A stretch of 64,000 bases of DNA from Pontibacter flavimaris (GTDB lineage Bacteria; Bacteroidota; Bacteroidia; Cytophagales; Hymenobacteraceae), in assembly GCF_001907195.1 (NCBI RefSeq), contig NZ_LVWA01000003.1, forward strand, positions 310,001 through 374,000, written 5' to 3'. Position numbers and translations under genes: made by a program. This document shows, piece by piece, positions 44,895 to 54,039 of this stretch. The notes below the pieces were generated by a model. That model was given only the letters and a program-made list of their open reading frames with translations. It did no database searches and had not been told where the DNA came from. How positions within the stretch are numbered: position 1 is the first letter of the stretch; each line of letters starts with the position of its first letter.

Positions 44895-45884
44895 TTGGAA
44901 AAAATAGCAGTACTGGGAGGGGGAAGCTGGGCGACAGCCCTGGTTAAAATCCTCTCAGAGAATAAATCACAGGTGAACTGGTGGATGCGCAACGAGCAGG
45001 ATGTGCAGCACCTGATCAACTTCCGGCACAACCCGCGCTACCTCAGCCAGGTGTCGTTTGACCTGAATTACGTAAAACCGTCCACCGACATACAGGCAGC
45101 CGTTGCCTCGGCGGATTGGGTGATACTGGCCGTGCCAGCCGCATTCGTGCAGCTGGCACTTGCCGCTTTACCAGACCATGCCTTCGCAGGGAAAGTGGTT
45201 ATCTCGGCCATCAAAGGCATGATTCCGAAGGAAAATGTGCTGATCACGGACTACGTAAAGTATAAATACGCTGTGCCTGACCAGAACCTGCTGGTAATTG
45301 CCGGCCCTTGCCACGCCGAGGAGGTGGCGCTGGAAAAGCAGTCGTACCTCACCATCGGCTCCCACAACATGGCCACCGCCGAGCGTTTCTGCGAACTATT
45401 GCGCAACCGCTATGTAAAGGCCAACCCACTGGAGGATTTGGATGGGATTGAGTACTGCGCCGTCATAAAGAACATCATCGCGCTGGCCTGCGGCATCGCC
45501 CGGGGCCAGAACTACGGGGATAATTTTCAGGCGGTGCTGGTATCCAACGCCATGTTCGAGATCGAGCGTTTCTTGGATGCCATCATGCCGGTGCACCGGG
45601 CCCTGAACGGCTCTGCCTACCTGGGGGATCTGCTCGTGACGGCTTACTCCCAGTTCAGCCGGAACCGGACGTTCGGTAACATGATTGGCCGGGGATACAC
45701 GGTGAAATCGGCACAGGTGGAGATGAACATGGTGGCCGAAGGCTATTATGCCGTGCAGAGCATCTACGAGATCAACAAAAACCTGAAAGTGCACATGCCC
45801 ATCACCACAGCGGTGTACCACATCCTCTACGAGCGTATTTCGCCGGCGGTGGAATTTGAGATCCTAAAGGACAAGTTCAGGTAG
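44895..45884 (+). CDS. gpsA: NAD(P)H-dependent glycerol-3-phosphate dehydrogenase
   Basis: The 329-residue cytosolic enzyme reduces dihydroxyacetone phosphate to sn-glycerol-3-phosphate for phospholipid synthesis. It starts with the nucleotide-binding motif GGGSWATAL right after TTG 44895. Since KIAVLGGG begins at residue 3, no later start is possible, so TTG is the initiator. Other motifs are KNIIALACGIARG (catalytic Lys in VIKNI) and GSAYLGDLLVTAYSQFSRN. The C-terminus matches the family. It lies four bases after the adaptor gene. Confidence 0.95.
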   Translation: MEKIAVLGGGSWATALVKILSENKSQVNWWMRNEQDVQHLINFRHNPRYLSQVSFDLNYVKPSTDIQAAVASADWVILAVPAAFVQLALAALPDHAFAGKVVISAIKGMIPKENVLITDYVKYKYAVPDQNLLVIAGPCHAEEVALEKQSYLTIGSHNMATAERFCELLRNRYVKANPLEDLDGIEYCAVIKNIIALACGIARGQNYGDNFQAVLVSNAMFEIERFLDAIMPVHRALNGSAYLGDLLVTAYSQFSRNRTFGNMIGRGYTVKSAQVEMNMVAEGYYAVQSIYEINKNLKVHMPITTAVYHILYERISPAVEFEILKDKFR

Positions 45885-45903
45885 CAGCAGCGGCCGCAAC
45901 GGG

Positions 45904-45931
45904 AGCGCACCAGAGAATGGTGCGCTTTTTT
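45904..45931 (+). terminator. Terminator after gpsA
   Basis: A nine-base stem (AGCGCACCA, 45904-45912, with 45918-45926) has a five-base loop and runs into TTTTTT. Confidence 0.88.
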
Positions 45932-46436
45932 ATACTTTGGAGTGCCGGATGATGCTATCCCCGAGCGCCCGGTAAACGGCCATCGTAGTGATGGCGAACG
46001 AAAAACAGATGCAGTACATGCCCGAAAGCAGCTGAAAGTCAGTGAAAGGGATATAATGCAGCTCCAGCAACTCCAGGAGGAGCACCAGGATAGCGGCTAT
46101 CGAAAAACCGGCCAGGGCGAACATAAACGCCCGGTTAAACGTTCTGGAAGGCAGCCTGTCTATCAGGGTCTGACTTTTGAGGTGCCAGTGCAGCGGCTGC
46201 ACCTTGCCGCTGCGAAGTGCCCAACGCGTGGCCCTGGTAGAGAACCACCCAAGTATAAATCCGGTGACAAAACTAAAAGCGTACAGGTGCATGGCCACAC
46301 CCTGCTGCCCCCAGAGCGGAAGTTCCTCTTGCGGCAGCCACAGCAGAAGCGACAGCACCACATTCAGCAGTACGGAAGCCAGGGCAAGTATGGCTGCCAG
46401 CAATACCAGAAACCTATAATTCAGGCTTATGTACAT
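45930..46436 (-). CDS. Four-helix membrane protein of unknown function
   Basis: The 168-residue protein has four hydrophobic segments (about 8-33, 47-66, 106-125, 130-153) joined by a positively charged middle loop (RSGKVQPLHWHLKSQTL). I do not recognise the family. It converges on gpsA, its stop lying inside the T-tract of the gpsA terminator, and is divergent from the acyltransferase gene. A role in the envelope is likely only from topology. Confidence 0.6.
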   Translation of the reverse strand: MYISLNYRFLVLLAAILALASVLLNVVLSLLLWLPQEELPLWGQQGVAMHLYAFSFVTGFILGWFSTRATRWALRSGKVQPLHWHLKSQTLIDRLPSRTFNRAFMFALAGFSIAAILVLLLELLELHYIPFTDFQLLSGMYCICFSFAITTMAVYRALGDSIIRHSKV

Positions 46437-46570
46437 GTATCAGGCTTATATCGGTGCAATTCCTTATACTTGTTCTGGCGGGTTAAGGATGTAAAGGCAC
46501 ACGACGTGGAAAGCTTTTAATGATCAGCATCTCTCCGATTCACGTGCCCCGCGCCCGGAACATACCATAC

Positions 46571-47560
46571 ATGAAGCAGCACCTGCAGCAGATAGACGTA
46601 GTGAAAGGAGTGGCCATTGTGGCGGTGCTCCTGCTGCACTCATTTACACGCAAGGAGCTGGAGGAGCAGTATGCCATCTTCCACATCTGGCAGGCAGTAC
46701 CACTTTTCCTGGTAGTGATGGGGCTCAACCTGGGGCTGTCCATCCGAAACAAACCACAGCACCTGCAGCAGCTCTACACCCGCAAATACTTCACGAAGAA
46801 GGCGGCCCGCATTTTCGTCCCGTTCTTCATGGTGTTTATACTTTCCATACTTTTGGGGCTGCTCTGGGAATGGCTGCAAGGGGAACGGGTACTGGAGTTC
46901 AGCACCTATACCTGGGTGGGCGTGCTGCCGATAACCGGGCGGGGTAATTACTTTATCACTATGCTGCTGCAGTCTGTGCTGCTGCTGCCCCTCATAGGCT
47001 ATGGTTTTAGCCGCAAGCCCATCCTTACCACGCTGGTGCTGCTGCTGCTGGAGGTCGCCTTCCAGGTATGGGCGGCGCAGTTCGCCTATTTTGAGGAGAA
47101 CAGCTACCTCTACGACGCAGCCTTCCCGCGTTACTTCAGCGCCATTGCCTTCGGGCTCTGGTTGTCGCGGGTGGTTTGGCAACCGTTCCGGTGGCGGGAG
47201 TTTATACTTTTGGCGGGACTGGGCATCATGGCAGCCATCAATCTATACTTGCTGGAGTATGGGGAACTGAAGCTGGAAAGTGTAATCAGGCCTGGTTGGC
47301 AGGCGCAGCAGCTGTTTACCTTTGGCTACGCGGCTTTGCTGGTGTGGCTGGCCATCAAGCTACTGCCTAACTTCTCTAACTTTATCCCACTGCGGCTGCT
47401 GGCGGAGTTGGGCAAGGCCTCGTACCATATCTTTCTGGTGCAGGTGGTCTACTTCGGCCTCGCCAACCAGGACCTGCCGCACCTGGCGAACGTGGCGGTG
47501 CCCATCCTGCTGGGCTATCTTTTTTACAGGTATGAGCCGCAGCTGCTGTTTGGTTCGTAG
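46571..47560 (+). CDS. Acyltransferase family 3 membrane protein
   Basis: The product (329 residues from this start) is a multi-helix acyltransferase of the OafA type. The first helix carries the conserved histidine (LLLHSF) after IDVVKGVAIVAV. About ten helices follow, with an R-rich loop (RKYFTKKAARIFVPFF). These enzymes transfer acyl groups to sugars, peptidoglycan or lipids, but the target cannot be told. An upstream in-frame ATG at 46520 would add 17 residues before the core and is less likely. Confidence 0.85.
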   Translation: MKQHLQQIDVVKGVAIVAVLLLHSFTRKELEEQYAIFHIWQAVPLFLVVMGLNLGLSIRNKPQHLQQLYTRKYFTKKAARIFVPFFMVFILSILLGLLWEWLQGERVLEFSTYTWVGVLPITGRGNYFITMLLQSVLLLPLIGYGFSRKPILTTLVLLLLEVAFQVWAAQFAYFEENSYLYDAAFPRYFSAIAFGLWLSRVVWQPFRWREFILLAGLGIMAAINLYLLEYGELKLESVIRPGWQAQQLFTFGYAALLVWLAIKLLPNFSNFIPLRLLAELGKASYHIFLVQVVYFGLANQDLPHLANVAVPILLGYLFYRYEPQLLFGS

Positions 47561-47617
47561 TCTTTTTTGAATGAAGCCGGTGGAAGTATACATTCACTGG
47601 CTATTAGTTAGATTACC

Positions 47618-48028
47618 ATGGATGCTACAGGAACAATAAAAGTAGTTTGTGCGCTTGTGGAGCAGTTTGGGCGCGTGCTGGTAACGCAGCGAAGCGAGCA
47701 CATGCGCGAGGCGCTGTTGTGGGAGTTCCCCGGTGGTAAAGTAGAGGCGTGCGAAACGGAGACGGCCTGTCTGGTGCGCGAGATACGGGAAGAGTTGAAC
47801 ATCGCCATTGCCCCCTACCAGCGCCTGAAACCGGTGGTGCACGGGTACCCCGGCCGCACGATCGAGCTCATCCCATACCTATGCCACTATGGCGGCGGCG
47901 TTATCAGGCTGCACGAGCACCGAAGCTACCACTGGGTTTCCCCTGCTGACCTGGCAAACTATACCTGGTGCCCCGCCGATCTGCCTGTTGTACAGGAGTA
48001 CCTGCAATTGCTGAAAAACAGGGAATAA
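47618..48028 (+). CDS. NUDIX hydrolase, MutT-like
   Basis: The 136-residue protein has the NUDIX box GGKVEACETETACLVREIRE followed by ELNI, i.e. G-x5-E-x7-REUxEE-x-U. It likely hydrolyses a nucleoside triphosphate such as 8-oxo-dGTP to clean the nucleotide pool, or a related compound. The C-terminus with HYWVSP-like residues (SYHWVSPADL) is typical of (deoxy)nucleoside triphosphate pyrophosphohydrolases. It is probably co-transcribed with the next gene. Confidence 0.88.
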   Translation: MDATGTIKVVCALVEQFGRVLVTQRSEHMREALLWEFPGGKVEACETETACLVREIREELNIAIAPYQRLKPVVHGYPGRTIELIPYLCHYGGGVIRLHEHRSYHWVSPADLANYTWCPADLPVVQEYLQLLKNRE

Positions 48029-48065
48029 GTATAAATCGGAAGTGCATTTTCGCGTACCTTTGCCT

Positions 48066-49466
48066 ATGCAATACCCTAAAACATTCACGGACCGCATGCA
48101 GCGCATGCTCGGAGAGGAGGAATTTTCAACCTTCCTGGAAGCCCTGCAGCAGGCGCCGCCTGTGAGCATCCGCATCAACAAAGCCAAAGCCACGCAGTTG
48201 CCAGGGCTGCAACCCGTGCCGTGGTCCGAGACTGGCTATTATCTCCCCACCCGCCCTTCCTTTACCCTCGATCCCACCTTACACGCCGGAGCCTACTATG
48301 TGCAGGAAGCCAGCTCTATGTTTGTGGAGCAAGCCCTGCGCCAGGCAGTTGATCTGGAGGAACCGCTGCAGGTGCTGGACCTTTGCGGCGCCCCCGGCGG
48401 AAAATCAACCCTTTTGGCAAGCCTTATCTCTGCCGATAGTTTGTTGGTGTCGAACGAGGTGATCCGGAGCCGGGCCTCAATCCTTGCCGAGAACGTGGCC
48501 AAGTGGGGAAGCGGCAATGTACTCGTCACCAGCAACGACCCACGCGACTTTGGCAGACTGCCCGACTTTTTTGATGTGATGGTGGTGGATGCCCCCTGCA
48601 GCGGCGAGGGCATGTTCCGCAAGGACCCGCAAGCCGTAGGGGAGTGGTCGGAGGAGAACGTGAACTTGTGTGCCCAGCGCCAGCAGCGCATTCTGCTGGA
48701 CGTGTGGGAGGCCCTGAAACCGGGCGGTGTTCTGATCTATAGCACCTGCACCTGGAACGAGCAGGAAAACGAGGCCAACATGGCCTGGCTGTCGGAGCAG
48801 GAGGGGGCAGAAAGTATAAACCTGGCACTGCAGCCGGAGTGGGGCGTGGTGCCATCGCAGTTGAAGGGGGTGGAAGGTTACCGCTTTTACCCGCACCGCG
48901 TGCAGGGCGAAGGCTTTTTTATGGCCGTAGTGCGGAAAGCTGTCCGGGAGGAAGCCATCAGCCACGGCAAAAGCAGGAAGAAAAAGTATAAACTAAGTAT
49001 AGCAGGCAAGAAAGAGCAAGCGCTGGTAGCAGACTGGCTGCAGCGGCCCGGGCAGTACACGTTTGTGCAGCACGGGGAAAAGATCTCTGCTATACCCGAA
49101 AATATCTTTGAGGCTGCTGATGAAGTATACCAGCACCTGTACGTACTCTACGCCGGCACAGAACTGGCCGAGGTTTATGGCAAAAAGCTGAAGCCGTTGC
49201 AGGGCCTGGCACTTTCCCAATATCTGGACAGGTCGGTTTTTACTTCGGCAGAGTTGAACCTGGAGCAGGCGCTGCGTTATCTGAGAAAAGAAGATACCTG
49301 CCTGGGCACCAGTGGTAACGACTGGCTGCTGCTGGAATATAAAGGCCTGCCCCTGGGCTGGGCCAAGCAAATCGGCAACCGCCTGAATAACTATTATCCT
49401 AAAGAGTGGCGCATCCGCATGGAGTTGCCAGCTGCGTTACCAGATGCGAGCTTGGTGATTCGTTAA
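48066..49466 (+). CDS. 16S rRNA m5C methyltransferase, RsmF-like
   Basis: The product (466 residues) has an N-terminal RNA-binding part (MQYPKTFTDRMQRML) and a NOL1/NOP2/Sun methyltransferase core. The core has LDLCGAPGGKST (motif I), VVDAPCSGEGMF (motif IV with the first cysteine) and YSTCTWNEQENE (motif VI with the catalytic cysteine). A C-terminal PUA-like RNA-binding domain follows (about 295-466). I chose ATG 48066 rather than 48042. A TACCTTTG box (48055-48062) lies four bases before this ATG, so a leaderless transcript is possible. Confidence 0.88.
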   Translation: MQYPKTFTDRMQRMLGEEEFSTFLEALQQAPPVSIRINKAKATQLPGLQPVPWSETGYYLPTRPSFTLDPTLHAGAYYVQEASSMFVEQALRQAVDLEEPLQVLDLCGAPGGKSTLLASLISADSLLVSNEVIRSRASILAENVAKWGSGNVLVTSNDPRDFGRLPDFFDVMVVDAPCSGEGMFRKDPQAVGEWSEENVNLCAQRQQRILLDVWEALKPGGVLIYSTCTWNEQENEANMAWLSEQEGAESINLALQPEWGVVPSQLKGVEGYRFYPHRVQGEGFFMAVVRKAVREEAISHGKSRKKKYKLSIAGKKEQALVADWLQRPGQYTFVQHGEKISAIPENIFEAADEVYQHLYVLYAGTELAEVYGKKLKPLQGLALSQYLDRSVFTSAELNLEQALRYLRKEDTCLGTSGNDWLLLEYKGLPLGWAKQIGNRLNNYYPKEWRIRMELPAALPDASLVIR

Positions 49467-49558
49467 GCGTTGTTATTGGGTGTTCGACTTTAGGTTGTTG
49501 CGCAAGTATAAACCGGAGCGTGAATTCCCTGTATCGGAACATAAACTGATCTAAAAAA

Positions 49559-49598
49559 GCACCGCTGCTCCAGTAGGAAATAACCGGAGCAGCGGTGC
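49559..49598 (-). terminator. Terminator for the RlmI-like gene
   Basis: GCACCGCTGCTCC (49559-49571) pairs exactly with 49586-49598. On the minus strand the stem is followed by TTTTTT, so it ends transcription of the leftward gene. Confidence 0.85.
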
Positions 49599-49681
49599 GT
49601 ATAAGTATAGCGTCTGGCTTTTTAAATCAGGGATGCGGCAACAGCATACCAAATCTGCAGCAGACTACTGATTCACCGGTC

Positions 49682-50866
49682 TTACTCCACACACAGCACC
49701 AATCCCTTCAGGTACTCGCCTTCCGGGTGGAAGATGGAGATCGGGTGATCGGCGGGCTGGGTGAGGTGGTGCATGATTTTGATGTTGCGTCCGGCCTCAA
49801 TGGCGGCGGCCATCACCGTGTTGTTGAACAGGTACTTGTCGACCACCTGCGAGCAGGAGAAGGTAAACAGGATACCACCCGGCTTTATTTTCTTCATGGC
49901 CTCGGCGTTCAGGCGCTTGTAGCCCATCAGCGCGTTGTGGCGCACGTTCTGGCTCTTGGCAAAGGCAGGAGGGTCCAGCACGATCACGTCATACTTGTCT
50001 TCCTTGCCTTTCAGGAAATTAAAAGTATCCATGGCAAAGGCTTCGTGTTTCTCCGGGGCCTGGCTCAGCGCCCCGTTCTTCACCGTCAGCTCGATCGCCT
50101 TTTTCGACACATCCACGGAGTGTACCTCCTTAGCGCCGGCGTTCAGGGCATACACCGAGAAGCCGCCGGTATAGCAGAACGTGTTCAGCACGGCCTTATC
50201 TTTCACGTAGCGGGCCAGCAGGTCGCGGTTCTCGCGCTGGTCTATGAAAAAGCCTGTTTTCTGGCCTGTTTCCCAGTCAATAAAGAACTGCTTGCCGTTC
50301 TCTGTCACCACTACACCGCCTTCAGACTGCCCGAAAAGGTAGCCGTTCTGCGCCTGCACCGGTGCCTTGGGTGGCAACGATTCCGCACTCTTGTCATACA
50401 CAGCCCGCAGCTTTTTTCCGTAGATCTCCTGCAGCGCCTGCGCCACATGTCCGCGCACATGATACATACCCACGGTATGCGTCTGCACCACCGCCGTATC
50501 TTTGTAAAAGTCCACGATCAGGCCCGGCACGCCATCGCCCTCGGCGTATACCAGGCGGTATACATCCGTTTCAGGGTTATCGGTCAGGCCGAGACGCTGG
50601 CGGTAATCGTAGGCTTTCTGCACCTTGCTTTTCCAGAAAGTATAATCCGGCTCGGCCTGCTCGAACGAGAAGATGCGCACGGCAATGGAGCCCGGCGCAT
50701 AATGGCCCATGCCCAGGAACTCGCGCTTGCTGGAGTATACCTCCACCACGTCGCCTTCGGCCGGCTCTCCGTCTGCTTTTTTTATCGCTCCGGAGAAAAC
50801 CCAGGGGTGCTGGCGCTTGAGCGAGTGCTCCTTGCCCGGCGCTAAGTATAATTTGGTAAGTGACAT
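49682..50866 (-). CDS. Class I SAM-dependent rRNA methyltransferase (RlmI-like)
   Basis: The 394-residue protein has an N-terminal PUA domain (about 1-75, HPWVFSGAIKKADGEPAEGDVV). A middle EEHD-like domain precedes the methyltransferase core (about 200-394) with VLNTFCYTGGFSVYALNAGA (SAM site), VIVLDPPAFAKS and FTFSCSQVV with a candidate catalytic cysteine. RlmI methylates 23S rRNA at C1962 in E. coli, and this gene is the likely orthologue. It converges with the RsmF-like gene, so two rRNA m5C enzymes are adjacent. Confidence 0.9.
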   Translation of the reverse strand: MSLTKLYLAPGKEHSLKRQHPWVFSGAIKKADGEPAEGDVVEVYSSKREFLGMGHYAPGSIAVRIFSFEQAEPDYTFWKSKVQKAYDYRQRLGLTDNPETDVYRLVYAEGDGVPGLIVDFYKDTAVVQTHTVGMYHVRGHVAQALQEIYGKKLRAVYDKSAESLPPKAPVQAQNGYLFGQSEGGVVVTENGKQFFIDWETGQKTGFFIDQRENRDLLARYVKDKAVLNTFCYTGGFSVYALNAGAKEVHSVDVSKKAIELTVKNGALSQAPEKHEAFAMDTFNFLKGKEDKYDVIVLDPPAFAKSQNVRHNALMGYKRLNAEAMKKIKPGGILFTFSCSQVVDKYLFNNTVMAAAIEAGRNIKIMHHLTQPADHPISIFHPEGEYLKGLVLCVE

Positions 50867-51119
50867 CGATGTTTTTGTACTGATGAATTTTTATTGAGAA
50901 TGGTACGGACGATGCATAAAGTGCAAAAGCCAGGAAAATTGTTCCTTTCCGGTTCAAAAAAAATGACTTTGCAACATCCGTAGCAGCGATTCAGGAAGAG
51001 CGCACTGCAGGTCAATAAAAATAGTGGGGGTACAAAAACATGAAACTCCTGATTACTTTCAGCAAAAATGGGCCCTGATGCCCCGATGAGATTTAACAGC
51101 TAAATACGTAGCGGCCTTT

Positions 51120-51701
51120 TTAGAAACGAGTGATGCCCAACTCCTCGAGTTGGGCGTATAATTTCTGCACCGGCAGCCCCACCACATTGAAGTAGGAGCC
51201 CTCGATGCGCTCAATCCCGATCATCCCGATCCATTCTTGAATGCCGTAGGCACCGGCTTTGTCGTAGGGTTTGAAGTGGGTGATGTAGTGGTCGATCTCC
51301 GCCTCAGACAGCTGTTTAAAGTACACTTTGGTTGTATCATGGAAAACAGTTTTCTGCTCTTTTGTGAGGATGCACACGCCGGTAATCACCTCGTTATGCG
51401 TGCCTGACAGCGCCAGCAGCATCTCCTTCGCCTCCGCATAGTCGGCAGGCTTGTTCAGCACACGCTCGCCCAGGCAAACAATGGTATCGGCCGTGATCAG
51501 CGCCTCATCGGTGATGTCTGAAGTATAGGCATCGGCTTTGTGCGAGGCCAGGTACTCGGCAATTTCCTCGCGCCTCAGATGCTCCGGAAAGTCCTCGTGC
51601 ACCTCTTTCACCAGCACTTTATACGTTAGCCCGAGGCTGGAAAGCAGCTCTTTGCGGCGGGGTGAGTTAGAGGCAAGCAGCAGCGGCCGTTGTAAATTCA
51701 T
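51120..51701 (-). CDS. Maf-like nucleoside triphosphate pyrophosphatase
   Basis: The 193-residue cytosolic enzyme has the Maf signature LLASNSPRRKELLSSLG and further motifs ITADTIVCLGE and KPYDKAGAYGIQEW. Maf proteins hydrolyse non-canonical nucleotides (dTTP/UTP or modified forms) to prevent misincorporation. The start at 51701 is fixed because the signature begins at residue 7. Its start overlaps the end of the DUF1015 gene by 35 bases, so the two are translationally coupled. Confidence 0.92.
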   Translation of the reverse strand: MNLQRPLLLASNSPRRKELLSSLGLTYKVLVKEVHEDFPEHLRREEIAEYLASHKADAYTSDITDEALITADTIVCLGERVLNKPADYAEAKEMLLALSGTHNEVITGVCILTKEQKTVFHDTTKVYFKQLSEAEIDHYITHFKPYDKAGAYGIQEWIGMIGIERIEGSYFNVVGLPVQKLYAQLEELGITRF

Positions 51702-52965
51702 CTTCTTTGATCGAGCTAAATAAAAATCCGCAGATTACTTTGGGGTAGAAGAAGGTCGATTTCTGCGGCATCACGGCGCCGCTGTTGCACACGCGCTTCA
51801 CCTGCTCCATCGAAATTTCGTTGGTAATCAGGGCCACCTGCGCCTCGCCCTTGTCCACCTTGCGGATGCAGGCCGTGAAGTTGCGCTCGTAGCTCAGGCC
51901 TTTGTAATCGCGCTGCTGCTGGCGGTAAATACCGAGAACCTTCTCGAAGATGAAGTAGTGCATCACCGTCAGGTCCAGTTGCTTCACCTCCTCCGGAAAA
52001 TTCCAGTCTATACTTTTGTGCACCTCCGGTTTCAGGCGCAGCTTGTAGGCATTGCCGTTCAGATACATCCCAAAGGCCCAGGGCTTGCCCACGATCACCT
52101 CGTTCAGCTCATAGGGATCTTCCTTGGGTGTGACGGTAAAATATTCCTCCAGCCGCTGCAAAAATTCCTCTTCCGGCATGGGCAGCTGCTGCAGCAGGCG
52201 GTGCGTGGGCAGGATGCGCAAATCATCGTGCTCGGAGTTGGTCAGGTACATCAGGTGGTAGTTGTAAGGCTCAAAATCGGTGTGGTCGGGATTCTGGGCC
52301 ATCATCTTGCGGCGGTAGAAAAGGGAACCCTCGTAGCGGTGATGCCCGTCGGCCAGCAGGACCTGCTTTTCGGCAAGTGTCTGCAGGAACAGCCTGATCA
52401 CCTCGTGGTCGTGGATGACGGCCAGCACGTCGCGTACGCCCTGGTAATCCTCGGTTTCGTAGATCGGGGTGCGGATGCTCTCGTCCATGTAGGGCTCCAG
52501 CAAAAACTCCGAATCCGCATACAGCCCGTGGGTAGGGCTCACGTTCAGCTGCGTCGCCTCCAGCAGCTCGATGCGGTCGTTCACGGCGCTGGGAATGGTG
52601 TTCTCGTGGCGCAGCAGCACCTTCTCGTGCCAGTCGTAGGCCTTAATGTGGCAGATAAAGCCCTTGCGCACAAACTCCCTCTCACTGCCCGGCAACCGGA
52701 AATACTGGTAGTACACATAGATGCCCGGCAAGACGTCCTGCTGGAGGATGCCTTTTTCCTTCCACTCCTGCAGCAGCCTTGCCGCATCCTGCGGCGGGTT
52801 ATCGCCGCGCGGCACGGAGAGGTGAATGCTGTTGAGGGGGTTCTGGTACAGGGCCTGCCGCTGCTTCTCCGACACCACATCAAATAGCGGGGAGGTCAGT
52901 TGGGCTATTGTATCTTTCAGGTCGTCGTTGTAGCGCCAGGCGCGCAGGGGTAGTATCTCAGCCAT
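51667..52965 (-). CDS. DUF1015 family protein
   Basis: The 432-residue soluble protein has the DUF1015 layout, with EILPLRAWRYN at its start, VLADGHHRYEGSLFYR in the middle and a C-terminus with VMPQKSTFFYPKVICGF. The family is widespread and has no experimentally established reaction (some members are annotated SpoIIAA-like or HBP-like). It overlaps maf by 35 bases and is probably in one transcript with it. Codon use is like its neighbours. Confidence 0.88.
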   Translation of the reverse strand: MAEILPLRAWRYNDDLKDTIAQLTSPLFDVVSEKQRQALYQNPLNSIHLSVPRGDNPPQDAARLLQEWKEKGILQQDVLPGIYVYYQYFRLPGSEREFVRKGFICHIKAYDWHEKVLLRHENTIPSAVNDRIELLEATQLNVSPTHGLYADSEFLLEPYMDESIRTPIYETEDYQGVRDVLAVIHDHEVIRLFLQTLAEKQVLLADGHHRYEGSLFYRRKMMAQNPDHTDFEPYNYHLMYLTNSEHDDLRILPTHRLLQQLPMPEEEFLQRLEEYFTVTPKEDPYELNEVIVGKPWAFGMYLNGNAYKLRLKPEVHKSIDWNFPEEVKQLDLTVMHYFIFEKVLGIYRQQQRDYKGLSYERNFTACIRKVDKGEAQVALITNEISMEQVKRVCNSGAVMPQKSTFFYPKVICGFLFSSIKEDEFTTAAAACL

Positions 52966-53031
52966 TTCTGTTGGTTACAAAGTATAAATCAGTCCGAAGC
53001 CGGGAAGTAGAAGTATAAGTATACTTCCGGA

Positions 53032-53682
53032 TCAGGGAGCCAGCCGCTTGATCTGCCAGAGGCCGTTCTCCAGTTCGTACACGATACGGTCGTGCAGGCG
53101 GCTGGGGCGGCCCTGCCAGAACTCCACGTAATCCGGCACCAGGCGGTACCCGCCCCAATGCTCCGGCCGCGGCACGAAATCCGTCGCCGCATACTGCTCC
53201 TTCAGTTCCCGCTCGCGTTGCTCCAGCACCATCCGGGAGGGAATTTCCTGACTTTGAGGCGAGGCCCACGCACCGATCTGGCTGCCTTTCGGGCGGCTGT
53301 GGAAGTAAGTATCAGACTCCTCCGGGTGTACCTTCACCACCTTTCCCTCCACGCGCACCTGGCGCTCCAGGGCCGGCCAGAAAAACGTGGCGGCGGCATA
53401 GGGGTTCTCCTCCAGTTCCCTGCCTTTTCGGCTGGTGTAGTTAGTATAGAAGCTCAGGCCTTGCTCATCCACCCCCTTTAGCAGCACCACGCGGGCAGCG
53501 GGCCTTCCGGCCGCATTCACCGTGGAAAGCACCAGCGCCGTTGGTTCCTCTACTTGCGCCTCAATGGCCTCCTGCAGCCATCCCTGAAACTGATGCAGCG
53601 GTTTCCCGGACACAGAGTCCTCGGTCAGGGCGTGCTTCATGTAATTGATCCGGATGTCGGCAATGTTATGTGTTAGTGCCAT
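53032..53682 (-). CDS. pdxH: Pyridoxamine/pyridoxine 5'-phosphate oxidase
   Basis: The 216-residue flavoenzyme makes pyridoxal 5'-phosphate using FMN and O2. Diagnostic motifs are GRPAARVVLLKGVDEQGLSF, FFWPALERQVRVEGKV and a C-terminal RPEHWGGYRLVPDYVEFWQG ending in RLAP. The length and the RLxP end match the family. It is encoded on its own, facing away from the YqgE gene. Confidence 0.96.
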   Translation of the reverse strand: MALTHNIADIRINYMKHALTEDSVSGKPLHQFQGWLQEAIEAQVEEPTALVLSTVNAAGRPAARVVLLKGVDEQGLSFYTNYTSRKGRELEENPYAAATFFWPALERQVRVEGKVVKVHPEESDTYFHSRPKGSQIGAWASPQSQEIPSRMVLEQRERELKEQYAATDFVPRPEHWGGYRLVPDYVEFWQGRPSRLHDRIVYELENGLWQIKRLAP

Positions 53683-54039
53683 ACTCTGGTTGTTTTGTTC
53701 AAAATTATAAAATTATCCGCTGCGGCTAAACTTAATCTTCAGTCTTTGCCCCGGCACCCTTTCTGAACGCAAAGCCCCGGCAGCCTGCTGGTGCAAAGTA
53801 TAAAATGTATCTTTATTCTTCCTTTGGCATCCTTTATACTTTGAAACCGCTATACACGCAGCCGTCAGTAAAGTATAAAATCAAACAAATGCCAATTAAC
53901 CAACTGTAAAGCGCAAATCGCAGTATAGCATCAAAAATGCGGCACACCGGGAGCTAATCCGCTACCATATCCTTCTATTTGCGTAAGAAAATTATGATGG
54001 TTATTTTTATATGATTAATAGTACAAAAGGAGGTTCCCT
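53683..54039. other. Gene-free gap between divergent pdxH and yqgE-like genes
   Basis: No convincing frame is present. It contains an inverted pair of AAGTATAAA units (53794-53804 with 53833-53843), a third copy at 53870-53879, and a full Shine-Dalgarno AAAGGAGG at 54026-54033 that belongs to the next gene. Both promoters must lie here. Confidence 0.6.
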
